Positions 10,383 through 20,433 of a DNA stretch of 64,000 nt are shown piece after piece. The first letter of the stretch is position 1. The number at the start of each line of letters is the position of its first letter. The DNA comes from Colocasia esculenta (lineage: Eukaryota; Streptophyta; Magnoliopsida; Alismatales; Araceae). The position numbers were made by a program, and so were the translations under genes. Where the stretch lies: contig CM024753.1 in the NCBI GenBank assembly GCA_014218235.1, forward strand, positions 177,172,348-177,236,347. Reading direction: 5' to 3'. Below the pieces are notes generated by a model that was not told where the DNA came from, did no database searches, and was given only the letters and a program-made list of their open reading frames with translations.

Positions 10383-12542
10383 CTAGTGAATTCCATTCTG
10401 TCTAATCAAATCATAGGTAGATCTAGTAGAAAACTCCCCAGAAGAGGAAGCAGCCCATATGCATTTATCCTCTTCCTGCGTTAAAGATAAACCATTAAGG
10501 GCCTGAGTAGGAAGTAAGGACCGAATGGGATGAGATAGGTCTATGGCTACTTCCTGCAACGAAGTACTTGCTGGCAAAGGCCCCTGGAGGGTCTCCGCAA
10601 GAGGCCGTTCCCCATACCAGATGTCGTTGAGAATGTCTATTCTATCGCCTTTGCCATGAATCCACCTGGTATTAGAGTTAACAATGGAATTAGCGGTCAG
10701 GAGAAGGTGCTTGGGCATACCAGGAATCTGAGAGTATTGATTAGCAGCAAACCGCCTTCTAGCATAGGCAGACCATAAAGAAGTACCATGACGCATATTC
10801 CACATTTGTTTCACCGCAAGGGAGGTTTGAACATGGTGAATATTTTGGATACCTAAACCCCCTTCCACCTTAAGACACTGAATCTTATTCCATGCAACCC
10901 AGTGGCGTCTGCGAGAACCATCGGTACCATTCCAGAAAAAAGCCGCAGAGCATTTCTCAATGTAGGAAATGATACCTCTAGGAAGAAAGGAAGCAACAGC
11001 CAGATAAACAGGAAGAGAAGCTAACACCGAATTGATGAGAATAATGCGACCAGCTTGAGATATGAGTTTGGCCTTCCAACTGCCCAGAGTAGAGTTGATT
11101 CTATCAACCAGCATTTTATAATCAGAAGTAAGAACCTTACCAGGTCGGAGAGGGACACCAAGGTACTGGAGCGGACCAGACATATTTGTGTAACCAGTCA
11201 AATTCCTGATTCTTTGGATGGACAGAAGGTTCACTTTCCTAGAAAGCATGAAAGAACTTTTTTCTGCATTGATAAGTTGGCTAGAAGAGAGAGCATATTT
11301 TTCCAAAAACTTCATTAACCGCTTCACATTGTTAACACTGCCATTGGTAAAAATCAAGCTATCATCTGCATAGAGCAGATGGGAGGGTGACGGACATCCC
11401 CGAGGACCAGTATAAGGAATTAAGAGACCAGTCGAGACCATATTCCTCAAACCCCGACTAAGCACTTCTTCCATAATAATAAAAAGGGCAGGGGCAATGG
11501 GATCACCCTGTCGAAGACCTCTGGTAGACTTAAAGTAGCCAGCATGCGCCCCATTAATCAAGACCGAGAACCAACAATTTGAGACAAGCATACCAATGTA
11601 AGAAACAAATCTAGACGTAAAACCAAATTTCTTAAGAACAGTAAATAAGAAGTCCCACTCCACACTATCATAGGCTTTCCGAATATCCAACTTAAAGATG
11701 GCATTGCCTCCTCTGATTTTACGATCCACATCCCGCACCAGCTGACGAGCAAGAGACACATTATCCAGAATAAATCTTCCTTTGACAAAGGCTCCTTGTT
11801 CCTCAGAAATAATCCCAGGTAGAATATCAACTAGTCTTTCACAAAGAATCCTGGACACAATCTTATAACAGAAATTACATAAACTGACCGGCCTGAAATC
11901 ATTAAAGGAGGCAGGTTTTGCTTTCTTCGGAATCAAGGCAATAAGGGTCTAAGTTACCCCTTTAGGAAAAGCATAACCTTTGAAAAAACCCGTAACAGCA
12001 TTGAAAAGATCATCTTTAATAATATCCCAGCAGGAAGTAAAAAAGATACTTGTAAAGCCATCAGGTTCAGGGGAACTGTTACCATTCATACTCCAAACAG
12101 TGTTCTTAACTTCCTCCAGAGTGGGAGGAGCACAGAGAAAGATATTCTGCTCGTCAGAGATCAGTTGAGGAATAACGTCAAGAAGGGAGTGATCAATCGA
12201 GTGGGTAGATGACTGCATAAGGTTTTGATAATAACGGGCGCCCTCTTGGTGAATATCATCCTGGTTCAAAGTCCATTTCCTATCAACTTGAATTCTGTGA
12301 ATTTTATTTCTTCGCCGATTGCCCTGCACAACAGCATGATAGAAAGCAGAGTTCCTGTCCCCATTTTCCATCCAATTCATCCTAGCTTTCTGAGCCCAAA
12401 AAGTATCCATGCAGAGAAGAGCCTTTTTATAATTCGTAGTGGCCTTGTTGAGAGCAGATCGATTCTCCTGTGAAGGGGTACAATCAAACTGATCCTGTTT
12501 GATACCTACATCACGTTCCATCAGCTTAACGTTCTCATCCAC
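10383..12542 (-). pseudogene. LINE ORF2, reverse transcriptase part
   Basis: From 12542 to 11949 the frame holds the linker before RT, including FWAQKARMNWMENGDRNSAF and PTLEEVKNTVWSMNGNSSPE (P-E replaces the usual P-G of this motif). A stop at about 11949 separates it from an open 517-codon stretch (11936-10383) with PKKAKPASFNDFRPVSLCN, GAFVKGRFILDN, FKLDIRKAYDSVEWDFL, GLRQGDPIAPALFI and the catalytic box YADD near 11362-11373. This is the best preserved coding block of the LINE and keeps all three RT aspartates. A C-terminal thumb region follows, ending at TAG 10383. Confidence 0.93.
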
Positions 12543-13417
12543 ATTCCGAAGACCTCTTTATTCCATTCACGTAGAACCGTTTTAACAGCTTTAAGCTTCA
12601 TGAAGAGGGTAGTTAAGGGGCCAGGTAGTGTATTCATTCCAGACCAATTTGACAGTATCATGGAAGGACTCATGAAAGGTCCACATGGCCTGAAAAACAA
12701 ATCTGGCAGGAGCATGGGGTTCTTCCACAATAGAAGCTAGGAGAGGAGAATGATCAGAGTTGCATCTAATGAGATGCTTCACACCAAACCTCGGGTAGCT
12801 ATTACCAAATTCACTGTTAATAAGAAAGTGGTCAAGTCTAGCTTTAACAGAAGCCTGGCCAGTGCGATTATTGACCCAAGTTTAGTGAGAGCCAACGTAG
12901 CCTGCATCAGCTAGAGAAGAAGCTTGCATAAAAGCATTAAAATCCACCATGGACTGTAAGTTACTAAACCGACCTCTAGACTTTTCAGAAGGTTTGGAGA
13001 TACAATTAAAATCCCCCCTATGATCCAGGGAACAGTCACAGAATCTGATAAAGCAATGAGCTCATAAAAAAGGCACCGTCTAATGGAGGCATTATAGCTT
13101 GCATACACAAAAGTCACCATCATAATAACCTGACCTTCCTGAATAACAGATAGGCTAATGTGTTGATCATAGGAGGAGGAGATCTACAAAGAGACATTAC
13201 GCCAAAAGACCCATAATTTAGAATCCTCCCCAGTATTACCAGCAAAAGACTGCATGCGAAGGGATCTACACAAAGAGTTTGCCCGACTTAAGGGGATCAT
13301 CGGCTCAGCAATAGCAACAACATCAACTTTGTTAGAGTTAACAATCCTACGCAAGGATCTCCTAGAGGCATTGTTAGAAATGCCCCTAATATTCCAGTAA
13401 ATGATGGGATTATTCAT
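12543..13417 (-). pseudogene. LINE ORF2, endonuclease part
   Basis: The ATG at 13417 lies 15 bases after ORF1 and opens MNNPIIYWNIRGISN, the start of the AP-type endonuclease; VDVVAIAEPMIPLS carries the glutamate region. The frame breaks near 13184. VTFVYASYNASIRRCLFYEL (near 13120) continues in another frame, then VPWIIGG, where the DFN motif should follow, is hit by a further frameshift near 13010. CNSDHSPLL (near 12760) is the SDH motif. The endonuclease nicks target DNA. At least three lesions in about 870 bases make this the most damaged part of ORF2. Confidence 0.85.
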
Positions 13418-13431
13418 GAGGATACATATCC

Positions 13432-14862
13432 CTATTGAGCACCCGCAGCTTTGGTCTTAGACCTAGTAGTAGCACCTGTCTTCTTTTTGATATGAGTATC
13501 TTCAGTATTAACAAAATGAGGCATGTAAATATTCTCATTGGCAGCGATAATGGAAGCCTTTTGAAGTTGTTCGTCTGGAGGAATAGGAAACAAATCAGAA
13601 GAATCAATAACTGCCAAAACTACGCCCCCTTCCTCCACCACTGTCACCGGAGAAGATGAGCGGGTCTCCTTCCCTGTCACCGGAGTAAGGCTCACATGGG
13701 GTTCATGGGTACTATTAGGCGTAATATTCTCTGCATGCTCTTGCTCACGTAAAGTATCATCGCCATGCAAGCCTCTCACCTCAACAATAACAGCATTCTC
13801 CAGTTTAGACTTTTGCCCACGTAAAGTATCATCGCCATGCAAACCTTCAACAGTAATGGCGTTCTCCAAATCAGACGGAGGTTGTTGTAATAAATCCTTT
13901 GTAGTAAAAGCATGATTCCCATCTTTGTCTTCATCACCCTCATGAAGAACTGAGAACCTACTTCTGGATGTAAGACGACTAGGTTTCTCCTGAGAAATTC
14001 TCTGGCGCCATGTTTTCTTAGCAGGCACTTGCATGGGGGCTTCCTTCTGTACTGGATGCGCTGGGGTAACATTGTTGTTTTCCTGCATATGCACAACCGA
14101 CGTCTTATTCTTTTTGTGACAATCCGAGACTTCGTGACCCAGCTTGTGGCAAAAGGAGCAAATCACAGGAATACCATAGTAAATAACCTTCTGCCAGAAA
14201 CCCTCAACACCACAACCTATCCATATCCTCTCCGGCCTGGGTTTAAGGATATCAAATTCTATGCACACAAAAGCTTCCTTTGTCTATGTGAGAGCCATGG
14301 TAGGTTCATATATTCTTAGAACATGTCCAATATTGCCAGCAATGGACTTCAAGAAATCCTCATAGTAGTAGTTAACCGGTAACATCGGGAGACCAATCCA
14401 AATGGGAATAACAGTGGGATCAGCATTGAAATCAAAGTGGGGGTCCCATTTAAAAAACCTGTACAACAACCCTTTAAGATAAAGATTCCTACGCATAATG
14501 ACTTTCAGGTAATCATCCTCCTCTTCAAATCGCAATAACAAGTGCCGGTTATTGAGAACACTAACTATATAGTCACCCTTGAGCAGCAGTCTTTGAGATA
14601 GCACAGATTTGAAATCCGGGATGGAGCACCGACCATAAGGACATCGAGTAATCAAAGCCAGTCTGAATGTTTGTATGGATTTACTAACCTCTTCTCGAGA
14701 GAAGAACACACCTGGTTCCCCAGAATCAGTGAAGCTTGGAGGTTTGATCCCAATGGTGATGGATGGAGGCAGTTTGGTGGAGGAGATAATCTGTCCATAA
14801 GACTTCCGACCAGCAGCACCAAGATCAGAACCACCATCCGAAGAATTAACCAGAACCGCCAT
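13432..14862 (-). pseudogene. LINE ORF1 (DUF4283 domain and CCHC knuckle)
   Basis: The start is the ATG at 14862 (MAVLVNSSDGGSDLGA). Residues about 60-190 look like the DUF4283 domain of plant LINE ORF1 proteins (SREEVSKSIQTFRLALITRC, RNLYLKGLLYRFFKWDP, VIPIWIGLPMLPVNYY). A single in-frame TAG at about 14283 follows IYEPTMALT; the same frame then continues with CIEFDILKPRPERIW and the knuckle CSFCHKLGHEVSDCHKK. The C-terminal part is low-complexity, with two near-repeats of a GLHGDDTLR segment, ending SKTKAAGAQ. ORF1 proteins bind RNA and accompany it to the target. The one stop is the only clear lesion. Confidence 0.9.
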
Positions 14863-15017
14863 GAGATAGGAGGCAGACGCCCCTGCCAGCGCCCAGGGCC
14901 AGCGGCGAGCAGGGAAGAAAAACCCAGGGTAACCAAAATCGTAGAGCTTCTCTCTCTAGAAATCTAGAGAGAGAGAGCAGCTAGCAGCTAGCTGTTTCTC
15001 AACTCAGATCTAAAATC

Positions 15018-15555
15018 TGAAACTAAACAATTAGAAAAATAAATTTCTGAACTAAAAAGGAGAAATGAGCTGATATGCGAAGATATAAAGATTAAAAATG
15101 AAAAGATATCAAACTTAGAAAATTAGGAAACCACAAGCAAACTTAAAAGTGAAATTAACACACTAACAAAAGATAATGATTATTTAACAGTCATGATTGA
15201 AAAATTCACTAATGGAAAATCTTCCTTAATATTAAAAGGAGTAAGAAGATCAGGTAGGAAAAAGTATGGCTTAGGGTTTACTCCATCAGACATTGAAGAA
15301 ACTATAATTCATTCTAAAATTTATCCAACTCCAAGATTCGTAGTTGAACAAAATATCAATTATAAAACAAACAGCATTAAGAACCATAAGCCAAACAGGA
15401 TAATAAACAATATTCCTTGCTGCACTCACTGTAACAAATTAGGTCACACTAAAATAACCTGTACAACCAAACACTTAAAATGGATTCTCAAAAGAAATTG
15501 TGAAGAAGCTAACCAACTAGGACCCAAAAGAACTTGGGTACCTAAATCTCAATGA
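15018..15555 (+). pseudogene. Element A gag, second part (coiled coil and second knuckle), ends in TGA
   Basis: After the LINE the gag tail resumes: a lysine/glutamate-rich heptad-like region (KNEKISNLEN, stop, TTSKLKSEINTLTKDNDYL), then an IEKFTNGKSSLILKGVRR block, and a second knuckle CTHCNKLGHTKITC (about 15418-15460). It ends QLGPKRTWVPKSQ followed by TGA at 15553-15555. The GPK..WVPK motif marks the end of gag in Sirevirus-like elements. The protease reads in the +1 frame from here. One nonsense (TAG near 15124) lies in the coiled coil. Confidence 0.88.
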
Positions 15556-16796
15556 TTTATTGCAGGGAAGCCTTAGAGCATCAAAGTGGTACCTGGACAG
15601 CAGGTGCTCAAGGCATATGACAGGTAACAAGAAATGTTCTCTCATATCAAAAATGAAGAAGGTGTAGTAACCTATGGAGATAATGGAAAAGGATCAGTAA
15701 TTGGTTGTGGATCCATTGGAAGTCAAGACAGAATCCTTATAGAAGATGTTCTATGTGTCAAAGGACTCATGCACAATCTAATCAGCATTAGTCAGCTGTG
15801 CGACAAGGGTCATCAGATCAAGTTCTAGGAATCTAAGTGTCTGATTATCAAGGATGGTGCAACCATCTTCGAAGCCAACAGAGAAAAGAATTTATATGTA
15901 CTTCACCTAGAAGAGTTAAAGGATCAAGACATCTATTTAACAGCAAGTAAAGAGCAGAATATTGAACTGTGGCATAGAAGGTTAGGTCACCGCAGCCTGG
16001 ATGGAATAAGAAAACTCATCAAACATGATCTAGTGGAAGGTCTGCCAAAGATTAACTCAAGATTAGACAACATCTGTGAACCATGTGCAAAAGGAAAGCA
16101 TGCAAAATCCTCCATCAAATCCATGACAGTAGTCACTACCTCCAAACCACTAGAACTGCTACATATGGACTTGTTTGAACCTATGAGGACTACTAGCTTG
16201 GGAGGCAAGAACTTTGGATTCGTTATGTTGATGATTACTTAAGATTTACATGTGTATCATTTATTGAGCATAAAGATGACACATTTGAGAGTTTTGTGAA
16301 GTTTAGTAAAGTTCTTCAAAAGGATAAGAAGTTCAGCATTATCAGTATTCGTTCAGATCATGGAGGAGAATTTCAAAACAACAGATTTGCATAATTTTGT
16401 AATAATCAGGGTATAGAACACAATTTCTCAGCACCTAGAACACCACAGCAAAATGGAGTAGCTAAGAGGAAGTATAGAACCCTGTTGGATATGGCCAGGA
16501 CCATACTATCTGAATATAACCTTCCAAGATACTTCTGGGCAGAAGCTATAAACACAGCATGTTATATTATAAATAAAGTAATAATCAGGCCAATTCTAAA
16601 GAAGACTGCATATGAGCTATACAAGCAAAGAAAGCCTAAGATCAGCCATCTCAGAACGTTTGGATGTCCATGCTTCATTCATAACAATGGTAAGAGAGAC
16701 ATAGGTAAGCTGGATCCCAAATCCGATGAAGGCATCTTTATGGGGTACACTTCTAAACCTAAAGGCTATAGAGTTTTAATAAAAGAAGTTTATTAA
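15556..16796 (+). pseudogene. Element A protease and integrase
   Basis: The protease opens in the +1 frame: GSLRASKWYLDSRCSRHMTG. The active triad D-S-G reads D-S-R here; sibling G has D-S-G. A one-base loss near 15630 shifts the frame to the 15634-15828 segment, which ends in TAG. The GAG-pre-integrase segment has LWHRRLGHRSLDGIRKLI and CEPCAKGKH, the HHCC zinc site. The integrase core has LLHMDLFEP (first Asp), RSDHGGEF (second Asp) and NGVAKRKYRTL, where the catalytic glutamate is lysine (GAG to AAG). Frame breaks lie near 16242 and 16394. The C-terminal part reads LPRYFWAEAINTACYIINKV to IFMGYTSKPKGYRV. With protease and integrase both hit, it could not act on its own. Confidence 0.92.
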
Positions 16797-17704
16797 TTGA
16801 ACAAACCGTACATGTTATTTTTGATGAGTCTAACCCTTCCTTAAGGAAGGAATCTGAAAGTGATGATGAAGATACATATAATCTTACCCAGAAGCTGAAA
16901 GAATCCACCATCAAGGATGATGAAGATCCACCCTTGGAAGAACTGCAACAGAAGGATATTATCCATGATGATCTTCCAAAGGAATGGAGGTACAAAAAGG
17001 ATCACCCTATTGATAACATCATTGGAGATCCATTAGTTGGGGTAAGAACAAGAGGTAATATCATTCCCTGTGATTATCTAGCGTTTGTATCTCAAATTGA
17101 GCCGAAGATAGTCAATGAAGCACTGTTTGATGAATCTTGGATTCTAGCCATGCAAGATGAACTTAATCAGTTCAGGAGAAATCAAGTTTGGTCCCATGTT
17201 CCAAGACGATCAGAACATCCTGTGATTGGCACCAAATAGGTGTTCAGGAACAAATTGGATGAAGCTAGTGTTATCACTAGAAACAAGGCCATACTGGTTG
17301 CTCAAGGTTATTCCCAAGAGGAAGGCATGGACTTTGATGAAACCTATGCACCAGTGGCTAGACTAGAGGCTATTCGTATATTACTTGCTTATGCATCTAC
17401 TTTAGATTTAAAAAATTTTCAAATGGATGTGAAGTCAGCATTTTTAAACAGTTTTATAAAGGAGGAAATCTATGTGGAACAGCCTCCTGGTTTTGATGAT
17501 CTAGATTTTCCAAATCATGTTTTCAAATTACATAAATCATTATATGGGTTAAAACAAGCACTTAGAGCATGGTATAAAAGACTTAGTACATTTTTACTAA
17601 CTCACAATTTTATTAGAGGTCAGGTGGATAGCACACTGTTTATTAAATCAAATGTCAAAAATGTCACTTGTGCAAATTTATGTAGATGATATCATATTTA
17701 GATC
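16797..17704 (+). pseudogene. Element A reverse transcriptase, first half, cut by element G
   Basis: After an acidic linker (IFDESNPSLRKESESDDED), RT begins at AMQDELNQFRRNQVWSHVPR. A tryptophan codon is TAG at 17237-17239 (GTK, stop, VFRNKLDEA). It continues with DFDETYAPVARLEAIRILLA, FQMDVKSAFLNSFIKEEIYV (first catalytic Asp) and GLKQALRAWYKRLSTFL. A frameshift near 17655 is followed by MSLVQIYVDDIIFRS; YVDD occupies 17679-17690. Coding stops at the G insertion (17705) and resumes at 56022 with DESLCKYFEKL. Confidence 0.93.
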
Positions 17705-20034
17705 TATTGCCCAGATAGCAAGCCCAGAGGGGGGGGGGGGGGGTGAATGGATTGCTAAAAATTCTTCTTACAATGATTCCAGTAAATAAACCCACATGAA
17801 AGACAACACTAAAATAGATAGTTAGAGTTAGTGTTAATCAAAACAAAGAGAACAATCACACAGACAACAAAAATTTTTATCCTGGTTCGGATCTCCTATC
17901 CCAAGGAGTCCTACGTCCAGTCCCCAAGCAACCACTTGGGATTCTACTAAACAAGGGTACAGTCCCCCTTAACGACACTTACACATCCAACAACAGATGG
18001 CCTTCTCTTCTCTACCAGAAGAGGAATTGCTCCACCTGATGCAATAGGTCTTCTCTTCACACCGAAGAGGAATGCTCACAGAAAGAATGAGTTGAAAGAG
18101 AAAGGCCCCAAAACCAAGCTTATGATCACTGCTTGATCTCAGACGAAGTCTGAGAGACACAAGATTATCACAAATGGACTCTCTCAGATCAACGCAAGCT
18201 CTCAAAGGCAATACGGTATTCTACAGAGAGCTAAGAGCTATAGAAAGTTCGAATGGACGAGCAGGCTCTTGTTGTTCTTCAGGTGACTGAGATGTTCAAG
18301 CTTCTCAAAGGTTGTTCCTAAAAGAAGTGAGACTTGTGCTTGGAGTCACCAGTCTTCTTTTATCTTCTTTGAAATAATTTGACCATTGAAGTATCTATTG
18401 TCTCATATCTTCATGCACGTTGGAGTATCTGGTCCGAAGTATGGAGCAAGTGAGTTTGCAGCCATTAATGCCCAGATTGACACATACACTCATGAGAAGA
18501 GATAGTCTGAATCTTCTATCCTCTTGTCAGATTTGACAGATCCATCTTTGCAACGTGTGTTTCTATCGGAAACTCTACACATAATAAATGCTGACACCTA
18601 GACAACTTATCTTTGTCTAAACTATCAGTCAACATTAGTAGTCGTGCAGTATGAAGATACACAAGAATGGAAATGTCATTCTGTCATAATGAAAAGTGTG
18701 ACTTTGTGTGTCATAGGCAAGATAGGTAAAAGATATATCGTGCAGAGATTTGTACTACCACAATAAATGCTAGAGAACATGGGATACAACATGCTTTCGC
18801 GGGAAAGCTTGAAATCCATAAAGATTTGAAATACATTTGAATATCATGTGGAATGAACTAAAGAATGTTTAAAAAAGATTTAAACGAGAATGTTTGATAG
18901 TTGTCTTAAGTGAAATCAATAACAGAGGGTTGATGTAACTGTACCTAGAGAGAGTCAATGTTGATATAAAATCAATGATATAATCATAAGTCAAGTGATA
19001 ATGTAATCCATATTGAAATCAAGTCGATGTGAGCATAATCCATGTTTTAATGAAATCGATGTTCTCTACATGGTCATTATTTAATTGAAGTTGATGTGTT
19101 GATAAAATCGTTGTTTGAGATGAAGTCGATATAAAGTCGTTGTTTCATATGAAGTCGTTGTTCTACTGAAATCGTTGTTTAAGCGAAGTCGTTGTAAAAT
19201 ATCAAATCGTTGTTACATATGAAGTCAATGTTTGAGTGAAATCGTTGTAGACATGAAGTCGTTGTTCTACTGAAATCGTTGTTTAAGTGAAGTCGTTGTA
19301 AAATATCAAATAGTTGTTACATATGAAGTCAATGTTTGAGTGAAATCATTGTAGACATGAAGTCGTTGTTCTACCGAAATCGATGAAGCAACCAAATCGT
19401 TGTTTAAGTGAGACGAAATCGTTGTAGCAACCAAATCGTTGTTTAAGTGAAGTGAAATTGTTGTTGCAATGAAATTGATGTTTCTATGAAGTCGTCATAG
19501 TGACGAAGTCGATGTTTTTATGAAATCATTGTAACATCCAAATCGTTGTTTAAGTGAAGTGAAATCGTTGTTGCAATGAAATCGATGTTTCTATGAACTC
19601 ATTGTAGCGACGAAGTCGATGTTTTTATGAAATCATTGTAACAACGAAGTCAATGTTTAAGTAAGACGAAATCGATGTAGAACCAAAATCGATGTTCTAG
19701 CTATGAAGTCGTTGTAAGACCGAAATCGTTGTTTTACTTATGAAATCGATGTTTACTCAGGAAGTTGTTGTTTAAGTGAAACTGATGTAGGGATGAAATC
19801 AATGTTCTTCTAAATAAATCGTTGTTCTATCAAAGAAGTCGATGTGTACTTAGACAAAACATATGCATTGAACTTCAGATAGTAGTGTGTGTAGACAACT
19901 TACAGATATTGCTTAAATTACTGCCTGTGGATAAACTTCAGAAAATATTGTTAAAAAGTACTTTTCAAGGTTTTGTTAATCACCAAAAATACATATAATT
20001 AATAATAAATTACTTGGAGATTGATTGATTATCA
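17705..20034 (-). repeat. Element G 3' LTR (2330 bp)
   Basis: On the + strand it starts TATTGCCCAGATAGC (TG changed to TA) and ends TGATTGATTATCA; in its own sense it starts TGATAATCAATC directly after a polypurine tract. It contains a run of about 17 G near 17731 and the short-motif array at 19010-19850. The minus ORF 17969-18211 has no known domain. Confidence 0.92.
19010..19850 (-). repeat. Short-motif array in G 3' LTR
   Basis: Reverse complement of the array in A: GAAATCGTTG/GAAATCGATG alternates with GAAGTCGTTG. A block of about 115 bp (GAAGTCGTTGTTCTACTGAA and what follows) occurs twice, near 19150 and 19255, showing local tandem duplication; another longer block recurs near 19435-19500 and 19545-19600. 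Confidence 0.85.
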
Positions 20035-20152
20035 ATCTCCCCCTTTTTGGTGATGACAAAATATAGAGAGTTACAAGTATGTAAAAGACTGAAATTAATT
20101 TGCGGAAATTTTTTTAAGGGTATGTATTTCGGAATAATTTCTCCCCCTTTTT
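20035..20152 (-). promoter_or_regulatory. Element G polypurine tracts (two copies)
   Basis: In the element's sense AAAAAGGGGGAGAT directly precedes the LTR start (20035-20048). A second tract, AAAAAGGGGGAGAAAT, lies about 100 bases upstream (20137-20152). Polypurine tracts prime plus-strand DNA. Multiple PPTs are a recognised Sirevirus trait. Confidence 0.85.
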
Positions 20153-20433
20153 GTCATTAAGCAAAAAGAATTAGATAGACAGAAGATAAAATGGGAGATA
20201 GACAAAGAGAAATGGAGCCAAGAAATGGAATTTCATTCATTAGAGGGGGTAGGCATGTAGAAGGCAAGAGATAATCTAGAAGCATGGCGAGTTATGAGCT
20301 GCCAAGCTTGAACTTCCTGCTCTTCAAAAAGATTTCGAAATACACCCCAACTAATATTATAAGATGGCCCCATCTCTGGACTAAGTCTCTTGATGTGGAG
20401 TAGTCTCTGTTCTTCAATGAAAGAAGTATACTC

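Larger units (their letters stand above)
9196..15000 (-). mobile_element. LINE (plant L1 type), near full length
   Basis: A non-LTR element of about 5.8 kb on the minus strand. Its 3' end is a T-run on the + strand (9197-9206, the poly-A tail). AACTCAGATCTAAAATC flanks it exactly at 9179-9195 and 15001-15017, a 17-bp target duplication that splits A's gag in a coiled-coil region. It carries ORF1 (14862-13432) and ORF2 (13417 to about 9549). The presumed 5' end near 15000 begins with a short CT-rich leader. The perfect duplication means it landed after A; stops and frameshifts mean it is now inactive. Confidence 0.95.
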
